64,000 bases of DNA from Bradysia coprophila. Lineage: Eukaryota; Arthropoda; Insecta; Diptera; Sciaridae. The stretch's first letter is position 1. Each line of letters begins with the position of its first letter. The notes under the pieces were generated by a model. It did not search any database. It was not told the origin of the DNA and worked only from the letters and a program-made list of their open reading frames with translations. Position numbers and translations under genes: made by a program. Where the stretch lies: assembly GCF_014529535.1 (NCBI RefSeq), contig NW_023503408.1:715248-779247 (forward strand). Reading direction: 5' to 3'. Shown here piece after piece: positions 34,241 to 44,765 of the stretch.

Positions 34241-37200
34241 TTAGATGTTTCGATTTGTTGTCCCTCCAAGAATTTGTAAATGGCATCCAATGTTAAGGGA
34301 CTCAGCTTCGGTAATGTAGAAAATATTCCCACATACACTGCAAAATTGAATGTAAATTTGTATTAAAATTGTTTTCGTAGCCGGAGTTATTGTTGAACCT
34401 ACATTTGGCCTCACCGCCTTCATCCACACAACTAATTTCGACGTAATAGGTCAGGGAATCTGTCAAAACGATCTTGGTCGCCTGGTCAGGCACACCTAGA
34501 AATGATTTTCAACATACAACGAACCATCACAACAGTCGGAGCGTTTGCTGCGAATGAGACCCGTTCGAACCCGTATATCTATTGCGTACGTGACCCTAGC
34601 GCGTCTGTCGCCCTACCTCTACAGTAAGCCTATTGCGCCCGTAAATGTAGTTAAAGTAAAATTATCATGAAATGTGTACATCTTAGAAATTGCACATAGC
34701 GCAATTACGAAGCCCCTTACGACGTTACTTTCGAATGTAACAAAAATTTCAAATAGCCCTAAAATTTTAATTTATTGAGTATAAATACACATAGGGCCTC
34801 AGTCCGAGGACCCAAATTTTTTTTTTTTTTCAACAACATTCTATTCGGCCTTCGATTACGTTTCAAATGAAACAAAAATTAGGAAAAACGGATCAAATTT
34901 ACTCGAGTTATATGCAAAATACACATAGTGCCGAAAGATAGTCGAAATAGTGAGGCTAAGTTCGAAGATGTGCATATTCGGGTCGGCCCTTTCTTGAGTT
35001 AGGGCCGCCTAAGTGTTTTAAGGTCTTTTGGGGATATTTACGGCAAAGTAAACGATGGAAATGTAAATGAAACGGCAAAAGATAGATATTGTCGATACCG
35101 ATCCAGGAAAAACGAGTTGGGCATGGTCAAATTTACTGAAAGTGTTCATTTTTAAAATTGCGCGTAGCGCAATTACGAAAGCCCGTACGAAGTACCTTTC
35201 AAATAAAACCAACAATTTACGACATTATTTTAGAAACCGAAATGTTTTGCCTTTATTCCATTCGGTATTCAATTACCTCTCAAATGAAACAACAAGTAGC
35301 AAAATCGGATGAGATATACTCGATTTATGTGCAAAATACACTTACGGCCGAGTAGCGGCCTTAGTCCAAGGGTCCAAATTTGAAACGTTTTTTTTTACCA
35401 CCATTCTATTCGGTATTGAATTAGACCTCAAATGAAACAAAAGCTAATAAAATCGGATGAGATTTACTCGATTTATGTGCAAAAAATACTTAGGGCCGAG
35501 TAGCGGCCTAAGTCCAAGAACCTAATTCTAGAAATTTTTCCACAGCACGCTATTTAGTGTGCAAGTACATCTCAGATTTTACAAAAATTGGCGAATTCAC
35601 TTCATTTTTACCATCGCCACATTTGGGTACATTGTTGGATTTGGAATCATTGAGAATTATTGCCGGTATACGACTTGGAGCACACATATGCCAACCATAC
35701 ACTTGTATATGTGGATACCCTGTGGATTCATTTGGCACTCACGGGTTGTCTTGCATTAAGAAGAAGGGCACGTTTTTCCGACATATCCTCTTAAACGATT
35801 TAATTTTGAAAGGCTTGGTAACAGCATGTTTTCATTCTATTTTGGAACCGCCGGGTTTGATCCGTAAAGACAATAAACGACCAGATGGAATGACAATCAC
35901 GCCTTGGATGAATGGAAAGAGTTTGGTATGGGACGCGACCTGCGTTGACACTATTGCTCCCGGTTATATAGATATGTCATCGAAAAACGCTGGTGCAGCA
36001 GCTGACTTTGCTTGTACAAAGAAGGAACATTTATATGAAGAAATAATGAAGAATTAGCATTTTTTACCATTTGCTGTAGAAACTTTCGGAACCTTTATTG
36101 AACCAGCAATAGTACATTGAATGACAAGGGGCAAAAGTAAAAAAATTCAACCGTGTGCGAGAGTTGGTGCCCGCGCCGAAGGCAAGGGCCTCAATCGCAC
36201 AGGTTGCATTTTTTTACTTTTGCCCCGAGTCGTTCATACTATTTTTTTTTGATACCAACATCGAAAGTTGTATCGCAAACAGCAGAACAAAATGTTGAAA
36301 TATGAAGGCATTTAGCCAGAAAATACGGGGGTCCAGGGGGGCGAAATTCGAATACATAATTTTTTGTGGTGTGAGTATTCGATTCGAATCTATTCAACAA
36401 TATGGTAATAGAAGAATATCCATAGTAGGTGATGAGTGATGATGTGTCGGCGTCGAGGTCGGCGTATAAAATGAAAGTGAGGCCAATCAGTAAATCGGAA
36501 GCTTACAGTGAGACCGACGCAAGAAGGCAGCAAAGCTGCCCTAAATAACCAGGCCTGGCTTTCATTCAAGTTTAGAGGGATTCTTTTGAATTTCGACTGA
36601 CCGAAATCGGCGCTATTTATTCCGAGACTTTTTTATGTATGCCTAGTTAGGCCTTGGTGCCTAGGCCCCAAAACCATTCTCATATATTTTTGATCTTCCA
36701 TACCTGGCTGGTCGTAAGTGGCCAAAAGTTGAAAAATGCGGTTTCGTAGTCCGGTGGGTAGGAAAGCTGACGTCGAGTAATACCGGGGCAAAAATTACCT
36801 TCAAAAATTTGACGATAAACGGCCGAAAATATGACCTCGGTGAACTTTGATGAGAGCTTTGACCTGACTAATGAAATTATTACTTATTATGAATGTGGAG
36901 GACCTCAGCTTTACACCGATACCCATATTTAGTAGTTTGGCACTGTGTGTTTCACTCCGCCAAACTACTAAATATGCAAATCGCTGTAAAGCTTAGGTCC
37001 TCCACATTCACAATAAGTGATAATTTAATCAAATAATTGCATTAGTGAGGTCACAGCATTCATCAAAGATCACCGAGGTTACATCGATTTTGAGAAATTT
37101 TCCGGAAGTCATATTTTCGGCCGTTTATCATCAAATTTTATGAAGTTAATATTTGCCCCAGGAGAACTCGACCTCAGCTTTCCAACGAACCCATACACGC

Positions 37201-37929
37201 CTGTGTCATCGCCACCTTACGGAAATGAAATCCGGACTACAAAACCCCATTTTTCGACCGGGCACTTACTACCAGCCAGGTATGGAAGACAAAAAATATC
37301 TGAGACTGATTTTGGGGCCTAGGCACCAAGGCCCAACTAGGCATATATAAAAAAGTGCCGGAATAAATAGCGCCGATTTCGGTCAGTCGAAATTCAAAAG
37401 AATCATTCTTAGTTATTTCGTAAAAGGGAAAGTGCACACACGACCGATCCATTAGCATCTGTGTTACATTTTGTAAAGTGAAAAATTCGCTGGAATCGTT
37501 CCATTAGCCTTTTCGTTACGTTTTGTAAAATTAAAAAAAATCCTCTGGAAAATAGTCACTTCGTTTTTCCTCTTTGGGGGAAACGTAGTACTGCATTCTA
37601 CTGGTCTATAAGTCAAACAATTTGATTTTAATTAAATGTTTAATTCACTCACCTGCTGTTTTATACGTATAATTTCCGTCAAAGCCTGGAAAAACCATAT
37701 AGCTAGTGGTGGTTTCCGATCTGTAACAATACACTAAGAATCAAATTTATTGGATACACTAAGTCCAACTCGCCCAATACTTTTTTGTCGTCAAATTCTT
37801 CGCAGACTCGGTGGTCTTCACATATCCAGTACCGATAGCAACGGAATGAAAAAATCGAATGCAATCGTATGCATGATATGGTAAACCATCATCGTCGGTA
37901 GCAACTAAATACCAAATCTTAGCGCCGAT
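34241..37929 (-). CDS. Lipocalin-like secreted protein, partial (last four exons)
   Basis: Minus-strand exons 37929-37781, 37720-37653, 34495-34399 and 34337-34241 splice in frame (introns of 60, 3157 and 61 bp, all GT-AG) into 136 residues and a stop. The first exon starts with IGAKIWYLVATDD, reminiscent of the lipocalin G-x-W strand, and includes a following Cys. A middle exon has YMVFPGFDGNYTYKT. The third has KIVLTDSLTYYVEISC, matching the lipocalin TD-x-x-x-Y-x-x-x-x-x-C block. Such proteins are small ligand-binding barrels in haemolymph or saliva. The signal-peptide exon was not found upstream of 37929. The 3.2-kb intron is filled with a tandem-monomer repeat, a retrotransposon endonuclease remnant, a hairpin and a foldback element. 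The family call rests on short motifs only. Confidence 0.5.
34523..35540 (+). repeat. Tandem-monomer dispersed repeat in the lipocalin intron
   Basis: It begins ACAGTCGGAGCGTTTGCTGC, then a TATCTATTGCGTACGTGACC segment, then about six ~135-bp monomers (AAATGAAACAAAAATTAGG, TTTACTCGAGTTATATGC, ATTCTATTCGGCC landmarks). The layout matches 40078-40680 and, inverted, 23641-25190. Confidence 0.8.
35557..36110 (+). pseudogene. C-terminal domain of a non-LTR polyprotein (Zn motif plus REL-like endonuclease)
   Basis: The open frame has ICQPYTCICG and FGTHGLSCIKKKG (a C-x-C...H...C zinc-like motif), RHILLNDLILKG, NKRPDGMTITPW and SLVWDATCVDT. The RPD plus WDAT arrangement looks like the PD-(D/E)xK core of a restriction-like endonuclease. 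A TAG at 36055 interrupts the frame, after which HFLPFAVETFGTF continues the same family pattern to the next stop. Reverse transcriptase sequence is absent, so this is a 3' relic within the lipocalin intron. Confidence 0.5.
36126..36238. repeat. Hairpin of GGGGCAAAAGTAAAAAAA arms
   Basis: GGGGCAAAAGTAAAAAAATT on the left is mirrored by TTTTTTTACTTTTGCCCC on the right, with an internal GC-rich inverted stem (GCCCGCGCCGAAGGCAAGGGC). It is MITE-like. Confidence 0.65.
36579..37404. mobile_element. 826-bp foldback (near-palindromic) element
   Basis: GATTCTTTTGAATTTCGACT at the left end is the reverse complement of the right end. Both arms (~360-430 bp) share CCTAGGCCCCAAAACCA-type, CCATACCTGGCTGG, AACGGCCGAAAATATGACCT and GGAGGACCTCAGC-like landmarks in mirror order around a centre near 36955 (AAACTACTAAATATG). 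It has no coding capacity and lies inside the lipocalin intron. Confidence 0.85.
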
Positions 37930-38489
37930 CTTGTTGGATTACAATAGGAAAACAATTTAAATTTGTTCAAATTTTAAGAATGAGTATCGGTTACTGTTGC
38001 AGGATAGAATGGTTGGACAGGAGGAATAGAGTTGGGGGGTTTCGAAAGAAGTTGTAGATATGAGTATGAAAATAGGCTTTGTGTACTTTAAATGCTCTAA
38101 ATGTGCGTATTTTTTTTTTTATTAAATTAATTAAATTTTAAAAACACAACTGTTACACAAGAATCAGATATTTTTTTTCAACATAACACTACTCTTTATC
38201 GAAGGATTTGGTTGCAGTGCTGCTAGATCGTTGAGTTCGATTTAAACATTTTTTTAGTGTAGTTAAAACTAAGTTTTCCATTCATAAAATTATTTTATAA
38301 GATTCCGAAAAGTAAATTATAAATGTACGAACAATGACACTCATTACTGAAACTGATAACAGCGATATTTTCTCATTAAATATTCATTTCTTATTTTGCA
38401 CGCTCATTCTATGTTTCGTTATTTTCGGTCAAATTTTTATCGCAACACTGAAAGGGAAAATTTGGGAATTGTTGACATTTCATGACATC
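37930..38489. other. No supported gene
   Basis: A/T-rich sequence. The missing first exon of the lipocalin-like gene may lie here or further right on the minus strand, but I found no convincing ATG plus signal peptide plus donor. Confidence 0.35.
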
Positions 38490-39017
38490 TCATAATTTTA
38501 ATATTATTTTTTCTTCAAAACATAACAACAAGTTATCTTTCCTTTGCCGTTGTTCTGGAACTCGCAACTGTTGGAAATATTCGGCGACATTACGATATGA
38601 GATGACGGGCAAGTTTGTCGATGTAGCTTGTTCGTATCTATTGTCTGTAGTGACATCCGCAGTATTCAAAACGTTTGCACGTCCTCTTCCTCTAGCAAGC
38701 ACTACAGCTTTTCCGCGACCAGTTCCTACTGCAGAGATTGTCACATTGGAGACGTCTGGCACTTCAATTTGTGTCCCTCTTCCACGTCCTCTTCCTCTAG
38801 CAAGCGCTTCAGTTTTTCCGTAACCAGTTCCTACTGCAGAGTTTGTCACATTGGATACGTCAGGCACTTCAATTGGTGTCCCTCTTCCACGTCCTCTTCC
38901 TAATACAGCGCTTGGTATGTTCGAAACAACAGGAACGGGTCCTCTATCAGATTTTTTCACTGCATCATTATTTTTATCCGGCTTCACACGTTTTTTTTTA
39001 TTTTTTCCGGAACTCAT
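38490..39017 (-). CDS. RG-repeat protein of unknown family
   Basis: This 175-codon intronless frame starts MSSGKNKKKRVKPDKNN, a strongly basic N-terminus. It is followed by two and a half copies of a ~33-residue repeat: (L/A)xRGRGRGRG, then IEVPDVSNVT, then SAVGTGxGK. A non-repetitive end includes VISYRNVAEYFQQLRVPE. Clustered RG dipeptides are typical targets of symmetric arginine methylation and Tudor-domain binding, as in the N-termini of Piwi-type and RNA-granule proteins, but no PAZ, PIWI or other domain follows. A/T-rich TATATAAAA lies just upstream at 39046-39038. It could be a genuine short gene, a 5' exon of a longer one, or a decayed retrocopy. Confidence 0.45.
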   Translation of the reverse strand: MSSGKNKKKRVKPDKNNDAVKKSDRGPVPVVSNIPSAVLGRGRGRGTPIEVPDVSNVTNSAVGTGYGKTEALARGRGRGRGTQIEVPDVSNVTISAVGTGRGKAVVLARGRGRANVLNTADVTTDNRYEQATSTNLPVISYRNVAEYFQQLRVPEQRQRKDNLLLCFEEKIILKL

Positions 39018-39534
39018 GTCATTTCTTTATGTTTTTATTTTATATACACAAAACTTTTGACAGCTTGGGTTAGGATTTTTTTTTCACACATACAACACAA
39101 CGACTGGGAAAAAAACTGAACGAATTTAAAAGCGGCAAAAATTTGAATTTTTTTCGCTACAGTTTTAATTTAATTAAAATTCGAAATTTAACTTTTACAA
39201 CTTTCTAATATTGAACTGGGTCACTACTAAATATGCGTTATTCGATAAAAATACCATGGCCTCCATAAGCCAACTCTATTGCAAAACTTGAACATTGGCG
39301 AGGGTATGATGATTGTTCGGATAAACCGCTTAGAAGCAATACTGCAACAGAAAAACTGATTTTTTTTCTTAATTAGTAAGCCATTCACGACGTTTTTTTA
39401 TTATTTCGTATGGTAATGATACATGAACACTCTTTCCATTAACTGTAACAAGAATAAAAATTCTTTTTGTCAACAAAATTGAGAAAAAAACAAAACATAG
39501 TAACAAGAATAGAACGAAATAAAGGGTGAGTCAC
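39018..39534. other. No supported gene
   Basis: A/T-rich spacer between the RG-repeat frame and the non-LTR remnant. No motif, repeat or RNA gene is recognised. Confidence 0.35.
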
Positions 39535-39716
39535 ATTGAGTAAATTATCACAGGTCGATGTCCAACAGTTGTAGCCACTGAATCGTTTAAGGAGTGAGTT
39601 TGTGGAGTTGAGATATTCCGCTGTCGAATTTTCGAGTGACACAGTCTTTCACGATGTGATTTATAGTTTGGACGACGTCGCGATCGCAATCACAATATGG
39701 TGAATCGGTCAAGCCC
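39535..39716 (-). pseudogene. C-terminal Cys/His motif of a non-LTR retrotransposon
   Basis: The minus strand reads LTDSPYCDCDRDVVQTINHI followed by VKDC and, after an in-frame stop, a WLQLLDIDL end. The C-D-C...H-I-V...C pattern is the CCHC-like terminal knuckle of R1/Jockey/CR1-type polyproteins. The rest of the element is absent. Confidence 0.5.
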
Positions 39717-39985
39717 CATTTATTTATTTATTCATTTATTTCTTGATACTTGAGGGATGAAGGAAAGCTAATAAATAGTTCTAGCAGTAGAGCAACATTT
39801 CCTCTACTCAATTGTTTCAATCATTTCCTCAATTTGCAGGTTTCAGAGGCACCTGAGACGCACTTATTAAATTTTTTTTGTAAAAAAAATGGTTAATTCT
39901 GAAATCTCAGCTGTCCATCGACACCACACATGCAATGACCCATGCCAGCAGGGCCGATATGTTGGATGAATAAGTGAAATTTTTT
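39717..39985. repeat. Dispersed repeat shared with 49480-49680
   Basis: After an ATTTATTTATTTATTC microsatellite, both places read CTAGTAGAG-like CAGTAGAGCAACATTTCCTC, an A/T run and CAGCTGTCCATCGACACCAC followed by a GCAATGACC-type segment. The copies are diverged. Confidence 0.45.
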
Positions 39986-40077
39986 GCATGATTTGAAATA
40001 TCTATATAAAGAGCAAAATATCGATGTTTTTTTGCTTTTTTCGTTGTCTCTATAACTTTGTTAATCAAAACGGAGCC

Positions 40078-40680
40078 ATCAGAACAGTCGGAGCGTTTGC
40101 TGCGACTGAGCCCCGTACAAACCCGTATATCTATTGCGTACGTGACCCTAGTGCGTCTGTCACCCTACTTCGAGCGTAAGCCTATTGCGCCGGTTAATGT
40201 AGTTAAAGTAAAATTATTATTATGAAATGTGTACATCTTACAAATTGCGCATAGCGCAATTACGAAGCCCCGTACGACGTTCCTTTCAAATGAAACAAAC
40301 ATTTCAAATCGCCCTAAAATTTTAATTTATTGAGTATAAATACACATAGGGCCCTAGTAGCGGCCTTAGTCCGAGGACCCAAATTTAATTTTTTTATCAA
40401 CAACATTCTATTCGGCCTTTGATTACCTTCCAAATGAAACAAAAATTACGAAAAACGAATAAAATTTACTCGAGTTATATGTAAAATACACATAGGGCCC
40501 TAGTAGCGGCCTTAGTCCAAGGACCCAAATTTAAAAAAAATTTCAACTACATTCTATTCGGCCTTTGATTACCTTTCAAATGAAACAAAAATTAGGAAAA
40601 ACGGATGAAATTTACTCGAGGTATCTATATGCAAGATACACATAGGGCCCTAGTAGCAGCCTCAGTCCAAGAATAAGGTA
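40078..40680 (+). repeat. Tandem-monomer dispersed repeat, third copy
   Basis: It starts ACAGTCGGAGCGTTTGCTGC as at 34523. It then has about three monomers with CCTAGTAGCGGCCTTAGTCC, ATTCTATTCGGCCTTTGATT and GAAACAAAAATTA landmarks. It is closely related to the first half of 34523-35540. Confidence 0.8.
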
Positions 40681-40754
40681 GACACCATATTAGCAGCTTA
40701 TAGTTGTTATTATGTATTTTAGCAGCTATTGGTAACAAATATCTCAAATTTAAA

Positions 40755-40850
40755 ATTGACTTCTTTGGGAATTGAACCGGGGACCTCTGGATCATGAGCC
40801 AACGATCTTTCTAATGTTGCAGTACAGTAGTGTTGGTTGACATTTCTTAT
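40755..40850 (-). repeat. tRNA-Met-like SINE relic
   Basis: The minus strand reads GTTGGCTCATGATCCAGAGG then TCCCCGGTTCAATTCCC, that is an anticodon-like loop with CAT, a variable region and a near-perfect B box. The D-arm side (CTGCAACATTAGAAAGATC) is degenerate. It resembles an elongator tRNA-Met-derived SINE more than an active tRNA. Confidence 0.55.
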
Positions 40851-41281
40851 TGTTGAAGCGTACTTTCAAAGCCATATACGTGTGTATAAACATTAACAAC
40901 ACGAAAAGCACTCAGGCACCAAATTTAGAATTCTTAGCGGACATACAACGACAAACGACATGAATTTTTGATTCGTGATTTTAAATAGAAGAAATTCTAT
41001 TTTGTTTGAAATAATTTATAGATGAATTTTAGAAGTACAACCGATTCACGATTAAAAGTTGTTGTTGTTTGCTGTAACCAATAATAAATAAACTTTTAAA
41101 GCACTAAAAACTTCGTCTTTTTAATTACTTCTTCATACGATTGAACTTTGATTTTCGATAGATCACTTTCATCAAACTTTCTATTTATTTAACAAAATTA
41201 CAAAATCTTAATGTCATTTTTCAGAATCTTTAAATTTGTGCATCGTAAATCTATTGAAAATCAACGTGCGAATCATACAGG
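40851..41281. other. No gene; probable upstream region of the transposase
   Basis: A/T-rich sequence without recognisable motifs before the zinc-finger frame at 41282. It may include the 5' end of that transposon, but no TIR was found. Confidence 0.3.
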
Positions 41282-43706
41282 ATGCTGTGTAAAATTTGCA
41301 AGAAGTTTTTTTCGAGCCAAGCAGACTTTTTGAGACACTGTAGGGATGCCCACAAAAGTGAAGATGGGGTTCCGAGATTTACTTGTACTTTCGACGACAT
41401 TTACGATAGGCAATTCAGCAACGCAGATTCCTTTCGACGTCACCTTAGGGCTCATAGAGAACATGCACAATCACTCGAGCTATGCCAACAACCTAATCCG
41501 AGTCTAAGACCACATGATCCATGTATACAACTACCCGATCCATGTGAAGAGTTTCGTTCGTTTCAGTCAACATTTTCTTTCATTCCATTAAAAAATGAAG
41601 AAGAAGACAGCGATGACGATGACGTCAGTGAAAATTTTTATGACCTCTTTACACCCTCAGATAGTCATACCAAGTAAGAACATTTAGTTTTCCTTGATAT
41701 GTAGGCCACTGTGTAACTGTGTAATTTTTTATTAGGCAATCAGAGGATACATCTTCGAAAGATTTAACATCGTACCTTAAATACTTCGAGGAAGATACGT
41801 TCGTTAGAATGGTACACCTGTTGGCAGATGATACACTACCTAGAAACAAAACTTTTCAAATTGGGCGAAACATGCACTCTTCGTATGGCCAAGTTTTAAA
41901 TGCGTTGCTCAGAGATCAGAGATCAAAAAATATTGGTGATACCGAGTCTTATAGTTCGATCAAATCGATTGTAGATCCTAAATTTATATTAAGTGAGTAC
42001 AAAGTGGTCGAAAAGATCAAAGAGTTGAAATTAGATGTTGCATACAAAACGATTACTTTAGATTCAAAACGCCCGAACCCTCTTAGAAAGATTGTGCTAC
42101 ATGTTTTAAAAGTTTTTGATTTAAATGACTTATTTACTAAGCTATGACAGTGATTGGATATCCAACATAGTTCAATCAGAGTATTGGAAAGACATAAAAT
42201 CAAAATTGAATTTGCAAGCCGACGAGTTGGCTCTACCAGTGTATAACTACAACGACGATTTTGAACCTCTTAATGCACTAGGGTCGCACCGTGGAGCATA
42301 TAAATTATCAGGAGTTTACGCTTATATGCCATGCTTACCGCCTCAAGTTCAATAGAAACTGGAATATGAATTTCTTGCCATGCTATTCTTTGCTACAGAC
42401 CGCAGCTCCTATGGAAACAGTAGGGTTTTTACCCCCTTAATTGAACAACTGAACACATTGCAAATCGGGATAAAAGTTAACCATCAAAAGTATTCAACGG
42501 TAAAGCTCATTCCAATTTTACTTCTTGGTGACAATTTTGGGTTGAATACAATGATCGGCTTCGTACAATGTTTTGTGGCCAACTTTTATTGCCGAATCTG
42601 TAGATTGAACAAGAGTCAAATGGGAACTGCTGTTTTGGAAGAAGCATCCAAATTGAGGACAAAAAAAATTATGAAGAAGACCTGCGTACAAACAATTATT
42701 CACTTACTGGTATTCACGAAAACTCCGTCTGGAACAATTCGAATCATTTCCATGTTACAAATAATCTGTGTGTCGACATAATGCACTACTTATTTGAAGG
42801 TGCGTGTCACGTCGTTTTGTGCGAACTGTTGCAGGCTTTCATATATAATCACAAATACTTTACATTGGCTCATTTTAATAATCGTTTAAAACAGCACAAT
42901 TTCGGTCCAATAAACAAAAATACAAACATTGCATTGGTTACCGAGGAAAGAATTGAACACCGAAAGCTTCGGAAATGTTGGTACTTTTCACTAGTTTCGG
43001 TTTCATGGTCGGAGATTTGATTCCGGAAGAATCTTCAGAATGGGACGTATATTTGACAATGCGAGAAATCATAAACATTGTGTTGCAGAAAAAAGTTCAC
43101 AAAAACACTCATTATTTGTTAGGAGATCTTGTGGCTGAACACCACACATTGTTCAAAAAAGTTTTTAAAAAGGAATTGACACCAAAACTTCATTTTATGA
43201 TTCACTATTCAAACATTATGAAAAAAATAGGACCAATTAGTGGCATCTCCTCGATGCGATTCGAGTCATTTCATCGCATCTTCAAAAATATAATTAAAAA
43301 CAGTAACTGTAGAAAAAACCTTCTAGAATCATGTTTCTTCAGAATTCGAATGAGATACGCCAGCATTTTTTTAAAATTTCAATCGATGGGTATATCGACG
43401 ATGACTGGCAGAAAGATGAAGGTAGTTTCGACAGAATTACTTCAAAAATTTAAGTGCGACTTTCCACTGAATGAATTTGTGTTCACCACCAAATCCATTG
43501 AAACAAGTTTTATTAAAGTTAAAATTGGCTACGTTTGCCACATAGAAAAAGAAGCCGACGAAAGTCCCGTTTTCGTTCTGATCGATAAAATAATTGTAAA
43601 TGACAATAAATTCTTTTTTGGATATCACCAACTCAATACAATCGGCTTTCTCAAGCACTATAATGCTTATAAAGTTCATCGTAAAATAAAACACAACATT
43701 CTCTAA
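41282..43706 (+). pseudogene. CACTA/EnSpm-like transposase with N-terminal C2H2 finger, multiply frameshifted
   Basis: Exon 1 (41282-41673) opens with a C2H2 finger, LCKICKKFFSSQADFLRHCR then DAH. A second finger has lost one Cys. A 62-bp intron (41674-41735, GTAAGA...TTATTAG) restores the frame. The body then carries LLLGDNFGLNTMIGFVQCF, NFYCRICRLNKSQ, VDIMHYLFEGACHVVLCELL, LTPKLHFMIHYSNIM and MRFESFHRIFKN, which are typical of metazoan transposases with the TNPD-like core. Lesions: a frameshift near 42140, a TAG at 42353, an extra A near 42668 and another frame change near 42975. The gene is dead. Its last 31 bp form part of the hairpin at 43676. Confidence 0.6.
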
Positions 43707-44201
43707 AACAAATGAAAATTGAATTTAACTATTTCACTCCACTCTTTATCAGAACGTATTTCCATCACATAAACAAAAAACAAGCTGATTTCGTCGTTTA
43801 CGACTCATCAGTGCACCTTTGTCATGACCATGTGCATATCAACTCGTACACTTTTAGACTAAATCAAGTCAAGTGTACGAAACACATCACACGTATGAAA
43901 ATAACCAAAAACTCACAATTGGGTTCTCGAATCATCGAGCGAATTGTATTTACAGTAACCCATTGTTCTATCAGTACGGTCAGCGTGTGATGTGTTTCGT
44001 ACACTTGATTTGATTTAGTCTAAAAGTGTACGAGCTGATATGCACATGGTCATGACAAAGGTGCACTGATGAGTCGTAAACGACGAAATCAGCTTGTTTT
44101 TTGTTTATGTGATGGAAATACATTCTGATAAAGAGTGGAGTGAAATAGTTAAATTCAATTTTCATTTGTTTTAGAGAATGTTGTGTTTTATTTTACGATG
44201 A
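43676..44201. repeat. Inverted repeat with two 218-bp arms at the transposase 3' end
   Basis: 43676-43893 and 43984-44201 are reverse complements of equal length with only a few mismatches by eye, separated by a 90-bp loop. The left arm includes the end of the transposase reading frame. A transcript through this region would fold into a very long perfect-type hairpin. Confidence 0.9.
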
Positions 44202-44687
44202 AGGCCTGTTTCGGGCAGTAATCCGTGGATGATGCAGCGGTTGAAGAAATTTATTTTTCTTCGAGCGCAAATGTATCGAACCAAAATTGATTTTGAAAAG
44301 AAGTTTCTTTTCACATTTAATTTTTCCTTTACACTTATAAAGTTGTTGTTGAAGATGTATATTTTATTGAGCCTGCAAAGTTTAATTGTAAATTTTCGTA
44401 TATTTTTAAAGGCGTAAATAATTTGAAATTGGTAGCATGGAATTAAATAAAGAATTTGTAACGTTTTATTAATTGTTTATTTCTTCTTGAAAAACTTCCT
44501 TTTTATTCGATTCTATAACATTTGGAAATTACATTACAGCGCAACAGTATAAGAATATGAGAGCTTTTGATGTTCAATTTCACAATACTGCTCAACTGAA
44601 TATTAATGTTCAGCAAAACGGTACTATAAAGACGTATGATATTAAACGATCTGTTTGACATAATGTCTGCCAAATACAAGTTCTGAG
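44202..44687. other. No supported gene
   Basis: A/T-rich spacer after the hairpin. Short frames at 44229-44417 and elsewhere have low-complexity composition only. Confidence 0.35.
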
Positions 44688-44765
44688 TTGTCACATGGGT
44701 AAGTTGGTGGATTAGAGTGTTGGAGGTCGTGAGTTCTAGCCGCGGTAGGCGCATTTTTTTTTTCA
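44688..44765 (+). repeat. tRNA-derived SINE relic ending in a T-run
   Basis: TGGGTAAGTTGGTGGATTAG is a good A box, GTCGTGAGTTCTAGCCGCGG a B box with one change, and TTTTTTTTTT follows as a Pol III terminator. The spacing between boxes is tRNA-like. Confidence 0.5.

Noticed and set aside
38490..39017. Piwi or Argonaute N-terminus
   Set aside because: Only the RG motifs are similar. No PAZ, MID or PIWI sequence follows on the minus strand.
40755..40850. Functional tRNA-Met gene
   Set aside because: The D-arm and acceptor stem are degenerate. Only the anticodon loop and B box are preserved.
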